A DNA stretch of 64,000 nucleotides from Synechococcus sp. GreenBA-s. Lineage in GTDB: Bacteria > Cyanobacteriota > Cyanobacteriia > PCC-6307 > Cyanobiaceae. The notes under the pieces were generated by a model that was not told the DNA's origin, did not search any database, and saw only the letters and a list, made by a program, of their open reading frames with translations. A program made the translations under genes and the position numbers. Positions 63,233-64,000 of this stretch are shown one piece after another (the stretch's first letter is position 1; every line of letters begins with the position of its first letter). The DNA lies in the NCBI RefSeq assembly GCF_024345855.1, contig NZ_JAGQBX010000004.1:1-64000 (forward strand), written 5' to 3'.

Positions 63233-64000
63233 ATGGCCAGCCGACCGTTTCCCCGCACCCTGATGCTGCTGGGCAGCGGCGAACTGGGCAAGGAGGTGGC
63301 GATCGCCGCCCAGCGCCTGGGCTGCCGCGTGATCGCCGTGGATCGCTACGCCGGCGCCCCGGCCATGCAGGTGGCCGACACGGCCGAGGTGATCGCCATG
63401 ACCGACCCCGAGGCCCTCAAGGCCGTGGTGCGGCGCCACCGGCCCGATGTGCTGATCCCGGAGATCGAGGCGCTGGCGGTGGATGCCCTGGCGGAGCTGG
63501 AGGCGGAGGGCATCACCGTGATCCCCACCGCCCGCGCCACGGCGGTGACGATGAACCGCGACCGCATCCGCGACCTGGCCGCCGGCGAGCTGGGCCTGCG
63601 CACGGCCCGCTTCGCCTACGCCGAGAGCGCCGAACAGCTGGCGGCGGCCGCCGCGCCCCTGGGCTGGCCCGTGGTGGTGAAACCGGTGATGAGCTCCTCG
63701 GGCAAGGGCCAGAGCGTGGTGGAGGGCCCCGAGGGGATCACGGCGGCCTGGGAGGCGGCAATGGCCGGCGCCCGCGGCAGCGGCGCGCGCGTGATCGTGG
63801 AGGAGTTCCTGCGCTTCGAGCAGGAGATCACCCTGCTCACCGTGAAGCCGTGGCAGGGCCCCACCCTCTTCTGCCCGCCGATCGGCCACCTGCAGGAGCG
63901 CGGCGACTACCAGACCAGCTGGCAGCCGGCCCACCTGGACTGGGACCAGCTGGCCGCGGCCCAGTCCATGGCCCGGGCCGTGACCGACAACCTGGGCGGC
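63233..64000 (+). CDS. purT: Formate-dependent GAR transformylase (partial)
   Basis: PurT, N-terminal 256 residues, cut by the window edge with no stop codon. It uses formate and ATP to formylate GAR in purine synthesis. The ATP-grasp protein starts ASRPFPRTLMLLGSGELGKE; VDRYAGAPAMQVADTAEVIA, IPTARATAVTMNRDRIRDLA and VVVKPVMSSSGKGQSVVEG are diagnostic. A full protein is about 390 residues, so about a third is missing. PurU, which releases formate, is also in this window. Confidence 0.93.
   Translation, partial: MASRPFPRTLMLLGSGELGKEVAIAAQRLGCRVIAVDRYAGAPAMQVADTAEVIAMTDPEALKAVVRRHRPDVLIPEIEALAVDALAELEAEGITVIPTARATAVTMNRDRIRDLAAGELGLRTARFAYAESAEQLAAAAAPLGWPVVVKPVMSSSGKGQSVVEGPEGITAAWEAAMAGARGSGARVIVEEFLRFEQEITLLTVKPWQGPTLFCPPIGHLQERGDYQTSWQPAHLDWDQLAAAQSMARAVTDNLGG

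Overview
The window is one contiguous, very GC-rich (about 70 % by eye), gene-dense stretch of a cyanobacterial chromosome. PsbQ, ferredoxin-type nitrite reductase NirA, cyanobacterial NarB, a Tic20-family protein, a DUF3134 protein and a group 2 sigma-70 factor point to a picocyanobacterium of the Synechococcus/Cyanobium group. Nitrate import is by an ABC transporter (nrtABCD), not the single-chain NrtP permease usual in open-ocean Synechococcus, which suggests a freshwater, brackish or coastal Cyanobium-like lineage (inference). I see no rRNA, tRNA, CRISPR array, transposase or prophage.

1-4081: end of a urease cluster (ureD, ureA, ureB, ureC) and a convergent PilZ protein. 4324-9856: a four-gene set of circularly permuted ATP-grasp, alpha-E, transglutaminase and DUF2126 proteins, predicted to make and trim peptide-like products of unknown identity. 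9989-10745: a small unknown gene and a cupin-like gene.

10896-32326: a nitrate-assimilation locus. cobA and a CbiX-type protein (siroheme supply) run beside nirA. A TrpD2-like gene lies opposite nirA. It is followed by nrtABCD, a Crp-family regulator and narB. The molybdenum cofactor genes mobA, moaA, moaB, moaD, moaE, moeA and moaC come next. GTAGC-type NtcA-like boxes sit before nirA, nrtA and narB. Two unrelated SAM methyltransferases are each coupled by a 4-bp overlap to a Moco gene. A PAS/GGDEF/EAL protein and a DsbA-like protein share overlapping reading frames with moaC and moeA.

35271-45997: MFS exporter, polyphosphate kinase, group 2 sigma factor, polyprenol/phytol-kinase-like membrane protein, an unknown gene behind a CIRCE-like operator, DAHP synthase, aconitase B and a lipoprotein. 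46150-47409: a lower-GC, beta-rich repetitive protein gene that looks foreign.

47554-64000: radical SAM protein, O-antigen-ligase-like protein, purU, sulfiredoxin-like gene, psbQ, a ThiO-like oxidase, pstS, dnaK, aroE, a Tic20 protein, rpsF, a coiled-coil protein, argG, small conserved genes, mraY, and purT cut by the right edge. The best candidates for undescribed biology are the ATP-grasp/transglutaminase set, the methyltransferases and c-di-GMP enzyme embedded in the Moco genes, and the CIRCE-like operator before an unknown gene.
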